Positions 29,546-38,922 of a DNA stretch of 64,000 nt are shown here, piece after piece. The position numbers and the translations under genes are program-made. The stretch covers positions 52,372 to 116,371 of the forward strand of contig NZ_FOFJ01000011.1 in NCBI RefSeq assembly GCF_900110885.1. The letters run 5' to 3'. Origin of the DNA: Azotobacter beijerinckii. GTDB lineage: Bacteria; Pseudomonadota; Gammaproteobacteria; Pseudomonadales; Pseudomonadaceae. Within the stretch, counting starts at the first letter, position 1, and each line of letters starts with the position of its first letter. Below the pieces are notes generated by a model. The model made no database searches and was not told the origin of the DNA. It was given only the letters and a program-made list of their open reading frames with translations.

Positions 29546-30657
29546 TGCGCGCCGATACCGCCGACTACCGCCAGCTTTTCCTCGATGCAGTCCCCATGAT
29601 GGACTCCCGCGCTCCGGTGGAATTCGCCGCTGGCGCCTTTCCCGGCGTGCTCAACCTGCCGCTGATGACCGACAGCGAGCGACAGAAGGTCGGCACCTGC
29701 TACAAGCAGCACGGCCAGCAGGCGGCCATCGAACTCGGCCACCGGCTGGTGTCCGGTCGGACCAAGGAGCAGCGCATCCAGGCCTGGGCGGACTTCGCCC
29801 GCGCCCATCCCGACGGTTACCTGTACTGCTTCCGCGGCGGCCTGCGCTCGCAGATCGTCCAGCAGTGGCTGAAGGACGAGGCCGGCATCGATTACCCGCG
29901 GGTGATCGGCGGCTACAAGGCGATGCGCGGCTTCCTCCTCGAGACCACCCGCCAGGCCACCGAGCAGTGCGCATTCCTGCTGGTCGGCGGCCTCACCGGC
30001 ACCGGCAAGACCGAGGTGATCGCCGCCCTGGACAACAGCCTGGACCTGGAGGGCCATGCCAATCACCGCGGCTCCAGCTTCGGCAAGCGCGCCACGCCGC
30101 AGCCGGCGCAGATCGATTTCGAGAACCGCCTGGCCATCGACCTCCTGAGAAAGCGCGCGGCCGGCATCGGCCGGTTCGTGCTGGAGGATGAGAGCCGCCT
30201 GGTCGGCACCTGCTCGCTGCCGCTGGAACTCCACCAAGGCATGCAGCAGTACCCGCTGGTCTGGCTGGAGGACAGCTTCGAGGGGCGCGTCGAGCGCATC
30301 CTGCGCGACTACGTGATCGACCTGTGCGCCGAGTTCGTCGCCGTCGAGGGCCCGGATGCCGGCTTCGCCGCCTTCGCCGCGCGTCTCACCCAGAGCCTGG
30401 CGAACATCGTCAAAAGGCTCGGCGGCGAGCGTTACCAGCGGCTGGCGGCAATCATGGCCCAGGCGCTCGCCGAGCAGGGCGAAGGGCGCGGCGTCGAACT
30501 GCACCGCGAGTGGATCGTCGGCCTGCTGCGCGAATACTACGATCCGATGTACGCCTACCAGCGCGAGAGCAAGGCCGGACGAATCGTCTTCGCCGGCGAC
30601 CAGGCGGCGGTGCTGGCCTATCTGCGCGAGCGCGCGACCGGGACCGCCGGCGGCTGA
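29545..30657 (+). CDS. selU: tRNA 2-selenouridine synthase
   Basis: Replaces sulfur by selenium (and can geranylate) at the wobble 2-thiouridine of certain tRNAs, using selenophosphate from SelD. The 370-residue protein has an N-terminal rhodanese domain with the active Cys95 (YCFRGGLRS) and a P-loop [10 protein letters not shown] (about 148-157). The ATG overlaps the selD TGA. No selA or selB is nearby, so selenouridine synthesis is the apparent role. The last 40 bases overlap, in antisense, the end of the glycosyltransferase gene. Confidence 0.95.
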   Translation: MRADTADYRQLFLDAVPMMDSRAPVEFAAGAFPGVLNLPLMTDSERQKVGTCYKQHGQQAAIELGHRLVSGRTKEQRIQAWADFARAHPDGYLYCFRGGLRSQIVQQWLKDEAGIDYPRVIGGYKAMRGFLLETTRQATEQCAFLLVGGLTGTGKTEVIAALDNSLDLEGHANHRGSSFGKRATPQPAQIDFENRLAIDLLRKRAAGIGRFVLEDESRLVGTCSLPLELHQGMQQYPLVWLEDSFEGRVERILRDYVIDLCAEFVAVEGPDAGFAAFAARLTQSLANIVKRLGGERYQRLAAIMAQALAEQGEGRGVELHREWIVGLLREYYDPMYAYQRESKAGRIVFAGDQAAVLAYLRERATGTAGG

Positions 30658-31847
30658 TGCCGCAGGCTCTCGGCTGGCGCCGAGGCGGCGGCTCTCTGCT
30701 CGGGGGGCGCCTGTAGGGCGCCGCGCAGGTAGGCCTCGAACTGCCCGACGATAGCGTCCCAGCCCTGGTGGCTGGCGTGCCGGCGGGCGTTGAGGCGCAC
30801 CCGGCGCAGGTTTTCCTCGTCCTCCAGCAGCCAGCTCGCCGCCTCGGCGAAGCCGCGCTCGTCGCCCGGCTCGGCCAGCGCACCGTTGTGTCCGTGGCGG
30901 ATGTGCTGGGCGGCGGCCGCCTGATCGTAGGCGACCACGCCGAGCCCCGAGGCCAGTGCCTCCAGCACCACGTTGCCGAAGGTTTCCGACAGGCTGGGAA
31001 AGAGGAACAGGTCGCCCGAGGCATAGTGGGTGGCCAGCGTCTCGCCCAGCTGCATGCCGCAGAAATGGGCTTCCGGCCATTGCAGTTGGAGGCTGGCGCG
31101 CAGCGGACCGTCGCCGACCACCACCAGCTTCAGCCTGCGCTGCGGATGGGCCGCCTGCAGGCTGCGGAAGCTGCTGCCGAGCAGGCCGAGGTTCTTCTCC
31201 GGCGCCAGTCGCCCGACGTGCAGCACGACGAGGTCGTCGTCCCCCACGCCCCAGCTGGCGCGCAGGGTGGCGGAGCGTCGGGCGGGGTGGAACAGCTGGC
31301 TGTCGACCCCGCGGGAGAGCAGTTCCAGCCGCTCGAAGCCGCGCCGGGTCAGCTCCATGCGCTGGCTGGCGCTGGGCACCAGGGTCAGCCGGGAATGGTT
31401 GTGGAACCAGCGCAGGTAGCGGGTCAGCAGGCGGCTCAGCAGGCCGAAGCCGTAATGGCCGCTGTACTGCTGGAAGTTGGTGTGGAAGCCGCTGACCGCC
31501 GGAATCCCCAGACGCCTTGCGCAGCGCAGGGCGGACAGGCCCAGCGGGCCTTCGGTGGCGATATAGATCACGTCCGGGCGTTCGCGCTGCCAGCGGTGCA
31601 GCAGCTTGCCGGTGGCCGACTGGCCCCATTGCAGCCCCGGGTAGCCGGGCAGCGGCCAGCCGCGGGTCAGCAACAGCTGCTCGTCGCCGTGCCGGCCCCG
31701 GTCGGCGCTCTGCCGCGGGCGGACCACCTGCAGGCGGTGGCCGCGCTCGCGCAGCCCGGCGCACAGCCGGCCCAGGGTGTTGGCGACGCCGTTGACCTCG
31801 GGGGGAAAAGTTTCGCCGATCAGGGCGATGTGCAGGGCGGTAGTCAT
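30618..31847 (-). CDS. GT4-type glycosyltransferase
   Basis: A 409-residue GT-B glycosyltransferase. The N-terminal segment [24 protein letters not shown] binds the acceptor; the C-terminal donor-binding half has [23 protein letters not shown] and the EX7E motif in [19 protein letters not shown]. It resembles SqdX/PimB-like enzymes, which glycosylate lipids; the actual product is unknown. The start at MTTALHI is preferred, although MAASETAAM eight codons upstream is possible. The 3' end overlaps selU by 40 bases tail to tail. Confidence 0.88.
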   Translation of the reverse strand: MTTALHIALIGETFPPEVNGVANTLGRLCAGLRERGHRLQVVRPRQSADRGRHGDEQLLLTRGWPLPGYPGLQWGQSATGKLLHRWQRERPDVIYIATEGPLGLSALRCARRLGIPAVSGFHTNFQQYSGHYGFGLLSRLLTRYLRWFHNHSRLTLVPSASQRMELTRRGFERLELLSRGVDSQLFHPARRSATLRASWGVGDDDLVVLHVGRLAPEKNLGLLGSSFRSLQAAHPQRRLKLVVVGDGPLRASLQLQWPEAHFCGMQLGETLATHYASGDLFLFPSLSETFGNVVLEALASGLGVVAYDQAAAAQHIRHGHNGALAEPGDERGFAEAASWLLEDEENLRRVRLNARRHASHQGWDAIVGQFEAYLRGALQAPPEQRAAASAPAESLRHQPPAVPVARSRR

Positions 31848-31951
31848 GGCAGCAGTCTCGGACGCTGCCATGTCAGGTCGATGACCGTTCGTTGACGTTC
31901 CGGTGACGACCTCCCGGCGGGCAGGCGGCCCGGGCGCGGGCCGCCTGTGGC

Positions 31952-32698
31952 TCAGGCTTGCGGCGGCGGCGCGTCGCCCTCGCGGACCCAGAACAGCGTG
32001 GCGCCGGCCACCGCGGCGGGCATGATCAGCAGGTTCAGCCCCGGCACCAGCAGCGCGGCGTAGGTGATGCCGCCGAAGCTCAGGCTGCGCCAGCGGCGGG
32101 CGCGCAGCCAGGCGAGCATGGCGTCCCAGCTGAAGCGGTTGTTGTCGGCCGGGTAGTCGATGTACTGCACGGCCATCATCCACACGCCGAACAGCAGCCA
32201 GAGCGGCGGGGCGAGCAGGTTGAGCACCGGGATGAAGGAGAGGGCCAGCAGCAACAGCGCCCGCGGCAGCAGGTAGGTCAGCTTGCGCCACTCGCGGCTG
32301 AAGGTGCGCGGCGCCAGGTCGAGCAGTTCGCGCCAGTGGAAGGCCGGGAAGTTGTCCTCGCCGCGCGCCACCACTTCGACCTTTTCCGCGAGCAAGCCGT
32401 TGAAGGGCGCGGCGATGGTGGTTGCCAGCAGGGTGAAGCTGAAGAACACCATCAGCACCACCAGTCCGACGAACAGCGGCCACAGCAGGTAGTCGAGGAA
32501 GGCCAGCCACTGCGGCAGTCTGGGCATGAGGGTGTCGACCCAGTGCTCGAACTGGCGCACGGCCAGGCCGACCAGGCCGGCGAAGAGCAACAGGTTGACC
32601 GCCAGCGGCAGGAGGACGAACAGCCGCAGGCCGGGGCTGAGGATCAGTTTCAGACCTTCGCCCAGGTAGTGCGGGCCGGACAGGACGGGTGAGGGCAT
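31952..32698 (-). CDS. cysZ: Sulfate transporter CysZ
   Basis: Inner-membrane protein of 248 residues for high-affinity sulfate/sulfite uptake that feeds cysteine synthesis. It contains the family sequence [28 protein letters not shown] at the N-terminus and [19 protein letters not shown] near residue 175. Four hydrophobic segments are seen. It is a single gene on the minus strand; no Cys regulatory site was recognised. Confidence 0.94.
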   Translation of the reverse strand: MPSPVLSGPHYLGEGLKLILSPGLRLFVLLPLAVNLLLFAGLVGLAVRQFEHWVDTLMPRLPQWLAFLDYLLWPLFVGLVVLMVFFSFTLLATTIAAPFNGLLAEKVEVVARGEDNFPAFHWRELLDLAPRTFSREWRKLTYLLPRALLLLALSFIPVLNLLAPPLWLLFGVWMMAVQYIDYPADNNRFSWDAMLAWLRARRWRSLSFGGITYAALLVPGLNLLIMPAAVAGATLFWVREGDAPPPQA

Positions 32699-33300
32699 GG
32701 CGTTCTCCGAAATCGAATTCGCGGCGACCTTACCGGCTTTGCCGGGGCGGGAAAAGTGCTGGCTGGAGAAACGATAGATATTGGCTATGAGGCGGATTGA
32801 TTTTGAGCATTTCCGTGGGCCGGGCTCTGCGGGTAGCTTGAGCCTACCGATTCGAGAGCCACTCGACAGTTGCCGGGGCCCCCGCTCTCCCTAGAAGTCT
32901 TCCCCTTGGCTTGGTGGCCCCTTTTTCTTTTCTTGGCTCAGGCCTCGCGGCGGGTTGTTGCAGCGCACACCGCCCGGGCCGTTTTATTCCCCCGCCCGCC
33001 GAACCGTTGTCCTACTGGGCCGACGGCTCGGCCGCGCCGCCGTCGGTCCTCCCGGCGCACAAGCCTGCCCGTCTTCCGCCTCGTCCCCTGGTCGATAGCG
33101 CGTAGGGCCATTGCTCGGGCAGCTTGGATAGCTTCCGCCTATGAACGGCATTGACTTTAAAAATTTCCTCCGAAAAGGAAGGGGCTTTAAGGTACCGTTC
33201 ATCTGATCTGTGATTAAGTCGACAGTCGGCAGAGCCTTGCGCTCCTCGGCCGGTCCGCTGTCGGCTGCCCCCGTTTCCAACCTCTCGCAAAGGATGCCCC
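32699..33300. other. 600-base intergenic region upstream of the peroxidase
   Basis: No convincing gene. The small open frames here translate to Arg/Pro-rich sequence without homology pattern. A pyrimidine-rich stretch CCCCTTTTTCTTTTCTTGG lies near 32919-32937. A weak FNR/ANR-like half site TTGAT-N4-AGCAT is at 32797-32810, far from the start, and AT-rich TTGACTTTAAAAATTT at about 33149 is closer; neither is a good match. A small stem TTCCT...AGGAA is near 33160-33175. Confidence 0.4.
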
Positions 33301-34695
33301 GTGAAAAAGCTCCCCCTTGTCGTCGGTGCCTGCGTAGCCGGTTACCTGGCCACCGTCTTCATCGTCGACCGTTTCGACGACCGCCTCAGTCGCCAGCACC
33401 TGGCCAGCGCCGAGTTGAAAGGCTTGGACAACCTGACGACCGAAGCCTTCAAGGTGCTGAACGGCAACGGCTGCCAGTACTGCCACACCCGCAACAGCGA
33501 GCTGCCGTTCTACGCCAACCTGCCGGTCGCCAAGCAGGTGATGGCGAAGGATATTGAGATGGCCCAGCGCCAGTTCAACATCGAATCGCTGCTGGCCAAC
33601 GTGCAGCAGGGCCAAGCCGTGTCGGAAGTGGACCTGGCCAAGCTCGAGTCGGTCATGCAGGACAACGCCATGCCGCCGAACCTCTACCTGAGCATGCACT
33701 GGCGTTCCCGGCTGTCCGACGCGGAGAAGGGCGTGCTGCTCGACTGGGTGAAGGCCGAGCGCCTCAAGCAGCACCCGGATGGCATCGTCGACGGCACCTT
33801 CAAGTTCGAGCCGGTGCAGCCGATCACCACCACCTTCCCGGTGAACGCCGGCAAGGTCGCGCTGGGCGAGAGGCTCTATCACGATACCCGCCTGTCCGGC
33901 GACGACAGCGTGTCCTGCGCGAGCTGCCACGCCCTGGACAAGGGCGGGGTCGACCGCCTCGAGGTGTCGGTCGGGGTCGGCGGCTCGAAAGGTCCGATCA
34001 ACGCGCCGACGGTGTACAACGCCGCTTTCAACATTCACCAGTTCTGGGACGGCCGGGCTGCCGACCTGCAGACCCAGGCGGGCGGTCCGCCGATGAACCC
34101 GCTGGAGATGGCCTCGACCTCCTGGCAGCAGATCGTCGGCAAGCTGGCGCAGGACGGGCCGCTGAGCGCGGAGTTCGCCGCCCTCTATCCGGACGGCATC
34201 ACCGCGAAGAACATCACCGACGCGATCGCCGAGTTCGAGAAGACCCTGGTCACCCCGAACAGCCGCTTCGATCTCTTCCTGAAGGGGGATGCCAATGCCC
34301 TGAGCAGCGTGGAGAAGGAAGGCTACGAACTGTTCAAGGCCACCAAGTGCGCGACCTGCCACGTGGGCGAGGCGATGGGCGGGCAGTCCTTCGAACTGAT
34401 GGGCGTGAAGGGCGACTACTTCGCCGCGCGCGGCAATGTCAGCGAGGTGGACCACGGCCGCTACAACGTGACCAAGGAACCGAACGACATGCACCGCTTC
34501 AAGGTGCCGACCCTGCGCAACGTCGCCCTGACCGGCCCCTACTTCCACGATGCCAGCGCCAAGACCCTGGAAGAAGCCGTCGACAAGATGGCGGAGTACC
34601 AGGTCGGCGTGAAGCTGTCCAAGGACGAGGTCGGCAAGATCGTCGCTTTCCTCAACACCCTCAACGGCCAGTACCAGGGCAAGACCCTGCAGTAA
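33301..34695 (+). CDS. Tri-haem cytochrome c peroxidase (YhjA-like quinol peroxidase)
   Basis: A 464-residue protein with three c-type haem sites: CQYCH (58-62), CASCH (206-210) and CATCH (350-354). Classical CcpA enzymes have only the last two. The extra N-terminal haem domain and the membrane anchor at about residues 4-23 match E. coli YhjA, a periplasmic-facing quinol peroxidase that uses H2O2 as an electron acceptor. The GTG start has AAAGGA upstream. MPPNLYLSMHW and RFKVPTLRNVALTGPYFHD are conserved in the family. A short hairpin and a MITE follow the gene. Confidence 0.92.
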   Translation: MKKLPLVVGACVAGYLATVFIVDRFDDRLSRQHLASAELKGLDNLTTEAFKVLNGNGCQYCHTRNSELPFYANLPVAKQVMAKDIEMAQRQFNIESLLANVQQGQAVSEVDLAKLESVMQDNAMPPNLYLSMHWRSRLSDAEKGVLLDWVKAERLKQHPDGIVDGTFKFEPVQPITTTFPVNAGKVALGERLYHDTRLSGDDSVSCASCHALDKGGVDRLEVSVGVGGSKGPINAPTVYNAAFNIHQFWDGRAADLQTQAGGPPMNPLEMASTSWQQIVGKLAQDGPLSAEFAALYPDGITAKNITDAIAEFEKTLVTPNSRFDLFLKGDANALSSVEKEGYELFKATKCATCHVGEAMGGQSFELMGVKGDYFAARGNVSEVDHGRYNVTKEPNDMHRFKVPTLRNVALTGPYFHDASAKTLEEAVDKMAEYQVGVKLSKDEVGKIVAFLNTLNGQYQGKTLQ

Positions 34696-34705
34696 CCGGC
34701 AGCTC

Positions 34706-34725
34706 CCGGGGGCGTTCGCCCCCGG
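34706..34725 (+). terminator. Possible terminator after the peroxidase gene
   Basis: Perfect 8-base stem CCGGGGGC / GCCCCCGG with loop GTTC, 10 bases after the stop codon. It is followed by only TTCT, so termination efficiency is uncertain. Confidence 0.55.
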
Positions 34726-34741
34726 TTCTCGCCCGGTTTGG

Positions 34742-34926
34742 CTCAGAGGTTGTGAAAAAATCGAATAGCGCCGCGAGAACCTCTCCAACCACCTTCAGAA
34801 CGGCGTGCTACGTGAAATGCAGGAGAGTTTGCGGACCAAATAGTCTCACTTTTCACGTAGCGCAACGTTTTAGCGGGGGTTTTGAAGGGGGCTCAGCAGC
34901 GGCTTGAATTTTTCACAGCCTCTCAG
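34742..34926. mobile_element. 185-bp MITE, copy 1
   Basis: Noncoding element with inverted termini AGGTTGTGAAAAA and TTTTTCACAGCCT, flanked at both ends by CTCAG. It differs from copy 2 at 35668 by a single base as read by eye, in the same orientation. An internal inverted repeat GCTACGTGAAA / TTTCACGTAGC is present. The right CTCAG supplies the TGA stop of the hopJ-like gene (34923-34925). The ends resemble the IS1182-type terminus at 63270. Confidence 0.88.
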
Positions 34927-35264
34927 CCCTTGCGGCCGAGCGGCTGGCTTTCGAAGCGCACGCCGGCCAGGCCGCTTTCCATCAGCGCACGGATGTTGCC
35001 GTGGTCGCTGCCGGCGGGGCTGGCCAGCACGGCGCGGTAGTGCTCGCCGAAGGCCAGCAGGGCCTCTTCGTCGCTCAAGCCTTCCAGCAGCGCCAGGCCC
35101 AGGGTTTTGCAGGAGCCCTCGTTCTGTCCGGCGGCGTTCTCCACCGGACCGTTGGCGAAGGCGCTCGGCCGGTAGTCGTAGTGCGCGGCGATGAAGGCCA
35201 GGGTGTCGGCAAAGGCGTGCTCCCCGCCGCGCAGGCGGGCACGGAAGTCGTTCAGATCGGTCAT
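34923..35264 (-). CDS. HopJ-family protein
   Basis: A 113-residue member of the HopJ family (PF08888), named after a Pseudomonas syringae type III effector but widespread in non-pathogens. Typical segments are FADTLAFIAAHYDYRPSAFANG, NEGSCKTLGLALLEGLSDEEALLAFGEHYR and GNIRALMESG. The function is unknown; no type III system is present. The start overlaps the stop of the DUF1244 gene by four bases (ATGA). Its stop codon lies in the target duplication of MITE copy 1, so the C-terminal end may be slightly changed by the insertion. Confidence 0.87.
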   Translation of the reverse strand: MTDLNDFRARLRGGEHAFADTLAFIAAHYDYRPSAFANGPVENAAGQNEGSCKTLGLALLEGLSDEEALLAFGEHYRAVLASPAGSDHGNIRALMESGLAGVRFESQPLGRKG

Positions 35265-35554
35265 TTCTTGCTGCTCTTCTCGAAGGCCGCCACCTGCTCG
35301 GGGCTGGCCTCTTTCTGGTATTTGCTTTTCCATTCGTCGTAGGGCATGCCGTAGATCTCCTCGCGCGCCTGTTCGACGCTGAGTTCGATGGAAAGGTCGT
35401 CGGCGGCGGCCTTCAGCCATTTCCACAGGCAATTGCGACAGAATCCGGCAAGGTTCATCAGGTCGATGTTCTGCACGTCCGGCCGGCTGCGCAGATGCTG
35501 GACCAGGCGGCGGAAGGCGGCGGCTTCGAGTTCGATGCGTTGTTCTTCGGTCAT
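35261..35554 (-). CDS. DUF1244 family protein
   Basis: A 97-residue protein containing LMNLAGFCRNCLWKWLKAAADDLSIELSVEQAREEIYGMPYDEWKSKYQKEAS, the DUF1244 signature, including the paired cysteines FCRNC. Function unknown. It is first in a two-gene operon with the hopJ-like gene (4-base overlap). The operon lies between the two MITE copies. Confidence 0.88.
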   Translation of the reverse strand: MTEEQRIELEAAAFRRLVQHLRSRPDVQNIDLMNLAGFCRNCLWKWLKAAADDLSIELSVEQAREEIYGMPYDEWKSKYQKEASPEQVAAFEKSSKK

Positions 35555-35667
35555 CGCGGTTCCCCGGCTGACAGTCGTCGGTAGCGTAGACGGCCGGCGA
35601 GGCGGCCGCCGGGCGCGATCATAGCGCGCTGCCGGCGGCCGTCACCAGCGTGCCCGGGCGGGCTGCG

Positions 35668-35852
35668 CTCAGAGGTTGTGAAAAAATCGAATAGCGCCGC
35701 GAGAACCTCTCCAACCACCTTCAGAACGGCGTGCTACGTGAAATGCAGGAGAGTTTGCGGACCAAATAGTCTCACTTTTCACGTAGCGCAACGTTTTAGC
35801 GGGGGTTTTGAAGGGGGCTCAGCAGCAGCTTGAATTTTTCACAGCCTCTCAG
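35668..35852. mobile_element. 185-bp MITE, copy 2
   Basis: Second copy of the element at 34742, in the same orientation and of identical length, with one visible base difference near the right end (CAGCAGCAG versus CAGCAGCGG). It is again flanked by CTCAG on both sides. The right CTCAG contains the TGA stop of folX (35849-35851). Together with copy 1 it brackets DUF1244-hopJ. Confidence 0.88.
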
Positions 35853-36226
35853 GCCTCGCGGTGGCCGGCGAGGGTGATCGACACCGATTCGGCGAAGCGC
35901 AGGGCGTGGGGCTTGTCCACCTCGACCTCGGCGTAGCGCACGCTCGCGTGACCCATCACCAGATCGAGGATCTCCTGGGTCAGGCGTTCGAGCAGGGCGA
36001 AGCGGTTCTCCTCGACGTGGCGGATGATCGCTTTGGTCAGGGTGCGGTAGTTCAGCGCGTGGTCGATGACGTTGTCGCGCACCGCATCGACGGCGGGGTA
36101 GAGCACGGTGAGGTTGATCAGCACGTCCTGCTTGTTGAGGATTTCCTCCTCCTTGATGCCGATGTAGGTGCGCAGACGCAGGTCCTTGACCCGGATCCGC
36201 GCCATGCCAGGTTCCAGTCGCGGCAT
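35849..36226 (-). CDS. folX: Dihydroneopterin triphosphate 2'-epimerase
   Basis: A 125-residue FolB/FolX-fold enzyme converting dihydroneopterin triphosphate to dihydromonapterin triphosphate. It begins [45 protein letters not shown], typical of FolX rather than FolB. With folM next to it, the likely product is tetrahydromonapterin, the pseudomonad cofactor for phenylalanine hydroxylase. The stop codon coincides with the MITE copy 2 target site, so the C-terminus HREA ends at the insertion. Confidence 0.93.
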   Translation of the reverse strand: MPRLEPGMARIRVKDLRLRTYIGIKEEEILNKQDVLINLTVLYPAVDAVRDNVIDHALNYRTLTKAIIRHVEENRFALLERLTQEILDLVMGHASVRYAEVEVDKPHALRFAESVSITLAGHREA

Positions 36227-36267
36227 AGCCTTGCTCCATTCTGTCGGTTGCGGAAGTGGGGCAGCAC

Positions 36268-36978
36268 TCACTTGAGGTGACGGCCGCCGTTGACGGTCAG
36301 CGTGGTGCCGGTGACGTAGGGATTGTCCAACAGATAGCGCAGGCCCAGATAGACCGCCTCGGCGCCGGGCTCGATGCCGAGGGCGGACTTGGCGAGGGTC
36401 TTGGCCCGGTAGTCGGCGTCGTCTTCCGGCTTGAAGAGGATCAGCGCCGGAGCGATGCCGTTGACCTTGACGCGCGGCGCCAGGCGCGCGGCGAAGGACA
36501 GGGTGAGGTTCTCCAGGCCGGCCTTGCTGGCGCTGTAGGCGATGTGCCGGTCGCTGCCCTTGCGCGTCACGTCGTCGCCGATGTGCACGATGTCCGCCGG
36601 GCTCGAGCGTTCCAGCAGCTCGGCGCAGTGCAGGTTGATCAGGTAGGGCGCCAGCATGTGCACGCTGAACAGCCGCTGGAAGGTCTGCGCCTCCGCGCCG
36701 GGGGCTTCGCTCAGCCATTCCGAGGCGTTGTGGACGATGGCGCGCAGGCGGTCGGTGTGCGCCTTGAGCCGCTCGATGAAGGCGAGGATGCCGGCCTCGT
36801 CGGCGAAGTCCGCAGGCAGGGTCAGCGCGCCGCGCTCGCGCAGGCGCGCCAGGCCCGGCCGTTCGCGGCGGAAGGTCACGATCAGCGGCTGGCCCGCGTC
36901 GAGCAGCCGCTCGGCGCAGTAGAGGCCGATGCGCTGGCTGGCGCCGGTGATCAGGATGGGGGCCGGGGACGCGCTCAT
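36268..36978 (-). CDS. folM: Dihydromonapterin reductase FolM
   Basis: A 236-residue short-chain dehydrogenase reducing dihydromonapterin to tetrahydromonapterin. The cofactor motif [18 protein letters not shown] is of pteridine-reductase type (with Gln-Arg after the Ser), the active site is YSASK, and [29 protein letters not shown] is typical of FolM. It lies 41 bases upstream of folX on the same strand. The ATG at 36978 is preferred over an in-frame TTG five codons upstream. Confidence 0.92.
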   Translation of the reverse strand: MSASPAPILITGASQRIGLYCAERLLDAGQPLIVTFRRERPGLARLRERGALTLPADFADEAGILAFIERLKAHTDRLRAIVHNASEWLSEAPGAEAQTFQRLFSVHMLAPYLINLHCAELLERSSPADIVHIGDDVTRKGSDRHIAYSASKAGLENLTLSFAARLAPRVKVNGIAPALILFKPEDDADYRAKTLAKSALGIEPGAEAVYLGLRYLLDNPYVTGTTLTVNGGRHLK

Positions 36979-37160
36979 GGGGGACTCGCACAACCGATGG
37001 AATAGGTCCAGCGGCGCAGCGTCCGGGTACCTGACCAGTAGGGACGCTGCGCCACCGAACCAAGAGGGAACTTATAGCAGTGTCCAACTTTGTACAACCG
37101 TGCCCGTTTACTCCTCCAGACGAAGGTATGACGGGATAACGTGCCGCTCGTCGGCAAGAA

Positions 37161-37183
37161 ATCGTTAACTTCAGAGTAACGAT
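37161..37183. promoter_or_regulatory. Candidate LysR (MdcR) binding site upstream of mdcA
   Basis: Perfect 7-base inverted repeat ATCGTTA (37161-37167) and TAACGAT (37177-37183) separated by nine bases, containing a T-N11-A core as expected for LysR-type regulators. It is 78 bases upstream of the mdcA start. The LysR gene mdcR lies at the other end of the cluster. Binding is inferred from position and symmetry. Confidence 0.6.
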
Positions 37184-37260
37184 CGACCGCCCTGCTTGAT
37201 TGAACGCTTCCCGGCCGCCCCCTACCGTGAGACCACGACAGCGGAACCCGTGGAGTAGCC

Positions 37261-38922
37261 ATGACAACAACAATTTCCCCCCCGCCGCAGTGGGCGCGCC
37301 GGCGCAGCGAGAAGCAGCGCCGTCTCGACCAGGTGCGCAGCCTCGCCGATGGCGTGGTTCTGCCGACCGAGCGGATCGTCGCCGCCCTGGAGGCGCTGAT
37401 CGCCCCCGGCGATCGCGTGGTGCTGGAAGGCAACAACCAGAAGCAGGCGGACTTTCTTTCCCGCTCGCTGGCCAAGGCCGATCCGGGCAAGTTGCACGAC
37501 CTGCACATGATCATGCCCAGCGTCAGTCGCGCCGAGCATCTGGATCTGTTCGAACGCGGCATCGCCCGCAAGCTGGACTTCTCCTTCGCCGGGCCGCAGA
37601 GCCTGCGCATCGGCCAGTTGCTGGAGGACGGCCTGCTGGAAGTCGGGGCGATCCATACCTATATCGAGCTGTATTCGCGGCTGGTCGTGGACCTGATCCC
37701 CAACGTCGCGTTGCTGGCCGGTTTCAAGGCCGACCGCCACGGCAACATTTATACCGGGCCGAGTACCGAGGATACCCCGGCGATCATCGAAGCCGCCGCA
37801 TTCTGCGATGCGGTGGTGATTGTGCAGGTCAACGAGCTGGTGGACGAGACCACCGATCTGCCCCGCGTGGACATCCCGGCCTCCTGGGTCGACTTCGTGG
37901 TGGTGGCCGACAAGCCGTTCTACATCGAGCCGCTGTTCACCCGCGACCCGCGCCACATCAAGCCGGTGCACGTGCTGATGGCGATGATGGCGATCCGCGG
38001 CATCTACGAGAAGCACAAGGTCCAGTCGCTCAACCACGGCATCGGCTTCAACACCGCGGCCATCGAGCTGATCCTGCCCACCTACGGCGAGCGCCTGGGC
38101 CTCAAGGGCAAGATCTGCCGCAACTGGACGCTCAACCCGCACCCGACCCTGATTCCGGCCATCGAGACCGGCTGGGTCCAGAGCGTGCACTGCTTCGGCA
38201 CCGAGCTGGGCATGGAGAACTACGTGGCGGCGCGCCCGGACGTGTTCTTCACCGGCCGCGACGGCTCCTTGCGCTCCAACCGCCTGATGTGCCAGCTGGC
38301 CGGCCAGTACGCGGTCGACCTGTTCATCGGCGCCACCCTGCAGGTCGACGGCGACGGCCATTCCTCCACCGTCACCCGCGGCCGCCTGGCCGGCTTCGGC
38401 GGCGCGCCGAACATGGGCCACGACCCGCGTGGCCGCCGCCACGCCACCCCCGCCTGGCTCGACATGACCGAGCCGGTCACCCTGCTCGAGCGCGGCAAGA
38501 AGCTGGTCGTGCAGATGGTCGAGACCTACCAGGAAGGCGGCAAACCCACCTTCGTCGAGCAGCTCGACGCCGTCGAGGTGGCGCGCAAGGTCGGCATGCC
38601 GCTGGCGCCGGTGATGATCTACGGCGACGACGTCACCCACCTGCTCACCGAGGAGGGCATCGCCTACCTGTACAAGGCCCGCTCGCTGGAGGAACGCCAG
38701 GCGATGATCGCCGCAGTGGCCGGGGTCACCAGCATCGGCCTGCGCCACGATCCCAGGGACACCGAGCGCATGCGCCGCGAGGGGCTGATCGCCCTGCCGG
38801 AAGACCTCGGCATCCGCCGTACCGACGCCAGCCGCGAGCTGCTCGCCGCCAAGAGCATCGCCGAGCTGGTCGACTGGTCCGGCGGCCTCTACAACCCGCC
38901 CGCCAAGTTCAGGAGCTGGTGA
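37261..38922 (+). CDS. mdcA: Malonate decarboxylase subunit alpha
   Basis: Acetyl-S-ACP:malonate ACP transferase of the soluble malonate decarboxylase; it exchanges acetate for malonate on the MdcC carrier. The 553-residue CoA-transferase-fold protein contains the typical [43 protein letters not shown] and [35 protein letters not shown] stretches. It is first in the mdcABCDEGH operon, and its stop overlaps the mdcB ATG. Confidence 0.97.
   Translation: MTTTISPPPQWARRRSEKQRRLDQVRSLADGVVLPTERIVAALEALIAPGDRVVLEGNNQKQADFLSRSLAKADPGKLHDLHMIMPSVSRAEHLDLFERGIARKLDFSFAGPQSLRIGQLLEDGLLEVGAIHTYIELYSRLVVDLIPNVALLAGFKADRHGNIYTGPSTEDTPAIIEAAAFCDAVVIVQVNELVDETTDLPRVDIPASWVDFVVVADKPFYIEPLFTRDPRHIKPVHVLMAMMAIRGIYEKHKVQSLNHGIGFNTAAIELILPTYGERLGLKGKICRNWTLNPHPTLIPAIETGWVQSVHCFGTELGMENYVAARPDVFFTGRDGSLRSNRLMCQLAGQYAVDLFIGATLQVDGDGHSSTVTRGRLAGFGGAPNMGHDPRGRRHATPAWLDMTEPVTLLERGKKLVVQMVETYQEGGKPTFVEQLDAVEVARKVGMPLAPVMIYGDDVTHLLTEEGIAYLYKARSLEERQAMIAAVAGVTSIGLRHDPRDTERMRREGLIALPEDLGIRRTDASRELLAAKSIAELVDWSGGLYNPPAKFRSW

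Noticed and set aside
32797..32810. ANR/FNR box for the peroxidase gene
   Set aside because: The right half matches only three of five positions and it lies almost 500 bases upstream of the start.
32870..33154. Small open frame of 94 codons upstream of the peroxidase
   Set aside because: The composition is biased (Arg and Pro), there is no Shine-Dalgarno sequence and no domain resemblance; kept as intergenic.
34923..35264. Evidence of a type III secretion system from the HopJ name
   Set aside because: The HopJ family is widespread in free-living bacteria, and no secretion or chaperone genes are present in the window.
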